Source of the DNA: Qipengyuania sp. HL-TH1
Lineage (GTDB): Bacteria; Pseudomonadota; Alphaproteobacteria; Sphingomonadales; Sphingomonadaceae
Assembly: GCF_036365825.1 (NCBI RefSeq)
Contig: NZ_CP142675.1
Span: forward strand, 2,240,501-2,304,500
Length of the DNA: 64,000 nucleotides
Direction: 5' to 3'
The position numbers and the translations under genes were made by a program. Position 1 is the first letter of the stretch. Each line of letters starts with the position of its first letter. Below the pieces are notes generated by a model. That model was not told where the DNA came from. It worked only from the letters and a program-made list of their open reading frames with translations, and made no database searches. Shown here one piece after another: positions 62,354-64,000 of this stretch.

Positions 62354-62802
62354 GCGACCGCTGCTGCCATGGTCATCAGCCCGAGGCCGAAGGACAGCGG
62401 CACCCGCAGCGGCATCCACCAGCGCGGGGCGAGCGGCCCCAGTCTGGCATCGACACCCAGGCTGACGAGCAGCGCCCCGCTGAGCATGGCCAGCGAAGGT
62501 TCGGGCCACTGCCAACCTAGCGCCCATGGCACGAAACCGGCGAGCGCCACGAGGCTTGGCAGCACCGCCGCCACCCACACCCAGCCAAGCGTGTTGCGCC
62601 GCTGCGCCGCGGGGGCCGCCGCCGCGATCCCCCACCACATCCCGCCGAGGAACGACAGGATCAGCGCGGCATATGCAAAGGCCAGCGCCTGCGCGGGTTC
62701 GCGCCATTCCGCCGGACCCGCATAAAGCACCCCGACGCAGGCCAGTTGCGGCAGCAGCCCGGCGCGGCCTAGCCAGCGCGGCAAGGCAGGGACAGTGTCC
62801 AT
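62350..62802 (-). CDS. DUF3429 family membrane protein
   Basis: A 150-aa, five-helix membrane protein from ATG 62802. ALAFAYAALILSFLGGMWWGIA is the family's recognisable segment. Convergent with the DUF962 gene (four-base overlap) and one base from the lipoprotein gene. Function unknown. Confidence 0.85.
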   Translation of the reverse strand: MDTVPALPRWLGRAGLLPQLACVGVLYAGPAEWREPAQALAFAYAALILSFLGGMWWGIAAAAPAAQRRNTLGWVWVAAVLPSLVALAGFVPWALGWQWPEPSLAMLSGALLVSLGVDARLGPLAPRWWMPLRVPLSFGLGLMTMAAAVA

Positions 62803-63236
62803 CAGGGCAGTTCCGGTTCGCCAAAGGGCTGGCTGTCGGTCCAGGCGCATCCCTGGCGCTGTTCGTCGCCCACAAGCAAGGTCGCAGTATAGGGATAAGT
62901 CCGGTCGCTCATCCCGTCCGAACATTCGCCCGGCGTGATCATCAGGTCGAACGCCGCCCCGTCGAGCCGCCCGCTGATACCCAGCCCGTTATTGCCCGCG
63001 AACCGCTCGACCGCGAACTCGCTGCCGTCCGGGTTCTCGGGGGTAGCATAGAGCGCGAGGCCGCCGCCCGCCGCGCCGTTCCAGAAGGGTTCGGTGCCGA
63101 TGTAATGAACCACTTCGCCTGCACCGATGCCCGCGAAAGTGCCGGTGTCGAGGCCCTCGGGCACATCGCCCGAGCCGGTGTTGCAGGCAGCCAGGAGCAA
63201 TGCTGGCAAGGCGGCGAACAGGATGCGGGTGGTCAT
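62802..63236 (-). CDS. COG3650-type lipoprotein
   Basis: A 144-aa protein with lipoprotein signal (ALPALLLAACN). The mature part has VVHYIGTEPFWN and MSDRTYPYTATLLVGDEQRQGCAW, as in COG3650 membrane proteins, which resemble C-type-lysozyme inhibitor folds. Start overlaps the esterase stop by four bases. Confidence 0.8.
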   Translation of the reverse strand: MTTRILFAALPALLLAACNTGSGDVPEGLDTGTFAGIGAGEVVHYIGTEPFWNGAAGGGLALYATPENPDGSEFAVERFAGNNGLGISGRLDGAAFDLMITPGECSDGMSDRTYPYTATLLVGDEQRQGCAWTDSQPFGEPELP

Positions 63237-64000
63237 GTGGTCTTCCCGTGCTGGCGGATGAAATTCGCGGTTTCGGCGCGTGCGCGCTTGCCTTCGGGGA
63301 CAGGCAGCAGCATCCAGACGTGAAACATATCCTCATACTCGCGATAAATGTGGTCGGGCATGCCCACTTGCGCGAGCTTGCCGGCAAGGCGGCGCCCGTC
63401 GACCAGCAGGATGTCGGCGGTGCCCGAGAAGATTGCCATCGGGGGCAATCCCTCCAGCGGTCCGAATAACGGGCTGACGCGCGGATCGTCGATTGCCAAA
63501 TCGCCGCGATACATGTCGCCGCAGGCCTTGAGCCCGCTGACCGCCAGCATCCCGTCGCGCGGTTCGATTTCGCGCTGCCCTTCGGCAGTGGCCGTCGCAT
63601 CGAGCCAGGGCGAATAAAGCACCAGGCTGCCGGGCAGCGGCTGATCCGCGGCCTTGAGCATCTGCGCCAGCGCCAACGTCATGCCGCCGCCCGCGCTGTC
63701 GCCCATCACGGTGACATGATCCGCGCCATAACGCTCGGCCAGTTCGAGATAGAGCGAGCGCATCGCCTCGAGCGTCTCGTCAGCCTTGTGTTCGGGCGCC
63801 AGCGGGTAGAGCGGTACGGTCGCCGAGGCGCCCAGCCGCTCGCACAGATCCGCCACCGCGTCCCAATGCACCGCGGCGATATCCATCACATAGCCGCCGC
63901 CATGCAGATACAGCAGATGCGGCGCGCCGGGCTGGGCCCCGCCCTTGGGTTCGAGCGTGACCACCGGAAACCCGCGACTGCCATACTCGCGAATATCGAA
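63233..64000 (-). CDS. alpha/beta hydrolase, hormone-sensitive-lipase family esterase (5' end off window)
   Basis: The frame is open to the right edge and reads FDIREYGSRGFPVV before the GTG at 63964, so the start lies outside. The oxyanion motif is LHGGGYVM, the nucleophile is in VMGDSAGGGM, the Asp is in SGTADILLVDG and the His is in EDMFHVWMLL. These define the HSL/GDXG esterase family, normally about 300 aa, so roughly 50 residues are missing. Substrate unknown. Confidence 0.92.
   Translation of the reverse strand, partial: FDIREYGSRGFPVVTLEPKGGAQPGAPHLLYLHGGGYVMDIAAVHWDAVADLCERLGASATVPLYPLAPEHKADETLEAMRSLYLELAERYGADHVTVMGDSAGGGMTLALAQMLKAADQPLPGSLVLYSPWLDATATAEGQREIEPRDGMLAVSGLKACGDMYRGDLAIDDPRVSPLFGPLEGLPPMAIFSGTADILLVDGRRLAGKLAQVGMPDHIYREYEDMFHVWMLLPVPEGKRARAETANFIRQHGKTT

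Noticed and set aside
1..64000. CRISPR arrays, tRNA and rRNA genes
   Set aside because: No regularly spaced repeats, cloverleaf-like sequences ending in CCA or ribosomal RNA signatures were recognised. A covariance-model scan would be needed to exclude an overlooked tRNA.

Overview
The window reads as a GC-rich alphaproteobacterial chromosome, most likely Sphingomonadales and probably the Erythrobacteraceae. The basis is gene content: a TonB receptor with an STN domain, a CC_3452-type small protein, type-B L36, the hisB-hisH-hisA-hisF-hisE-HIT order, alphaproteobacterial-type SspB, and several acyl-CoA dehydrogenases. This assignment is inferred from gene content and not from a search. No rRNA, tRNA, CRISPR array, transposase or integrase was found.

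The left half (1 to about 34,490) is accessory DNA standing upstream of a comM (YifB, Mg-chelatase-like) gene that is broken just before its Walker A motif. A short att-like core (GTGTAG-N8-AACCTGCT, matching comM itself at the break) occurs at 1698, 19137, 26511 and 34472 and divides the DNA into blocks. At the last three sites the same right-end module precedes the core with fixed spacing. Two blocks share a 58-bp left end. I read this as several cargo islands stacked in tandem in comM.

Block A (left edge) holds the start of an AddB-like PD-(D/E)XK nuclease and a divergent BrxR/CapW-type WYL regulator. Block B (1.7-19.1 kb) is a complete nitrate assimilation island: cobA, a GAF-repeat protein, nirB, nirD and nasA on the plus strand; a PP2C/Ser-Thr kinase fusion, narK and an outer-membrane channel on the minus strand; molybdenum cofactor genes mobA and moeA; and the NasS/NasT sensor-antiterminator pair. 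Both structural transcripts begin with a similar leader, a hexaloop hairpin followed by an intrinsic terminator, as expected for NasT (ANTAR) control. Block C (19.1-26.5 kb) has a catalase-like / companion protein / DyP peroxidase / thioesterase operon with a divergent TetR gene, then damaged TetR, ArsR and SRPBCC genes and a DJ-1/PfpI gene. Block D (26.5-34.5 kb) is a FecI-FecR-TonB receptor-S9 peptidase-cyclophilin cassette that looks like inducible import and cleavage of a proline-containing peptide.

The right half (34.5-64 kb) looks like core chromosome: the comM 3' part, a TonB-like protein, an HxlR regulator with clear operator boxes, L36, the histidine operon (with a 51-aa PEP-CTERM-like protein and a 25-bp perfect inverted repeat inside it), sspB, gmk, a diguanylate cyclase, and an acyl-CoA catabolism region. 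That region includes an ACAD11-like dehydrogenase next to a LvaA-like acyl-CoA kinase. It is followed by dapD, a run of small stress-type proteins, a membrane dipeptidase, an S41 protease, small DUF proteins and an esterase cut by the right edge.
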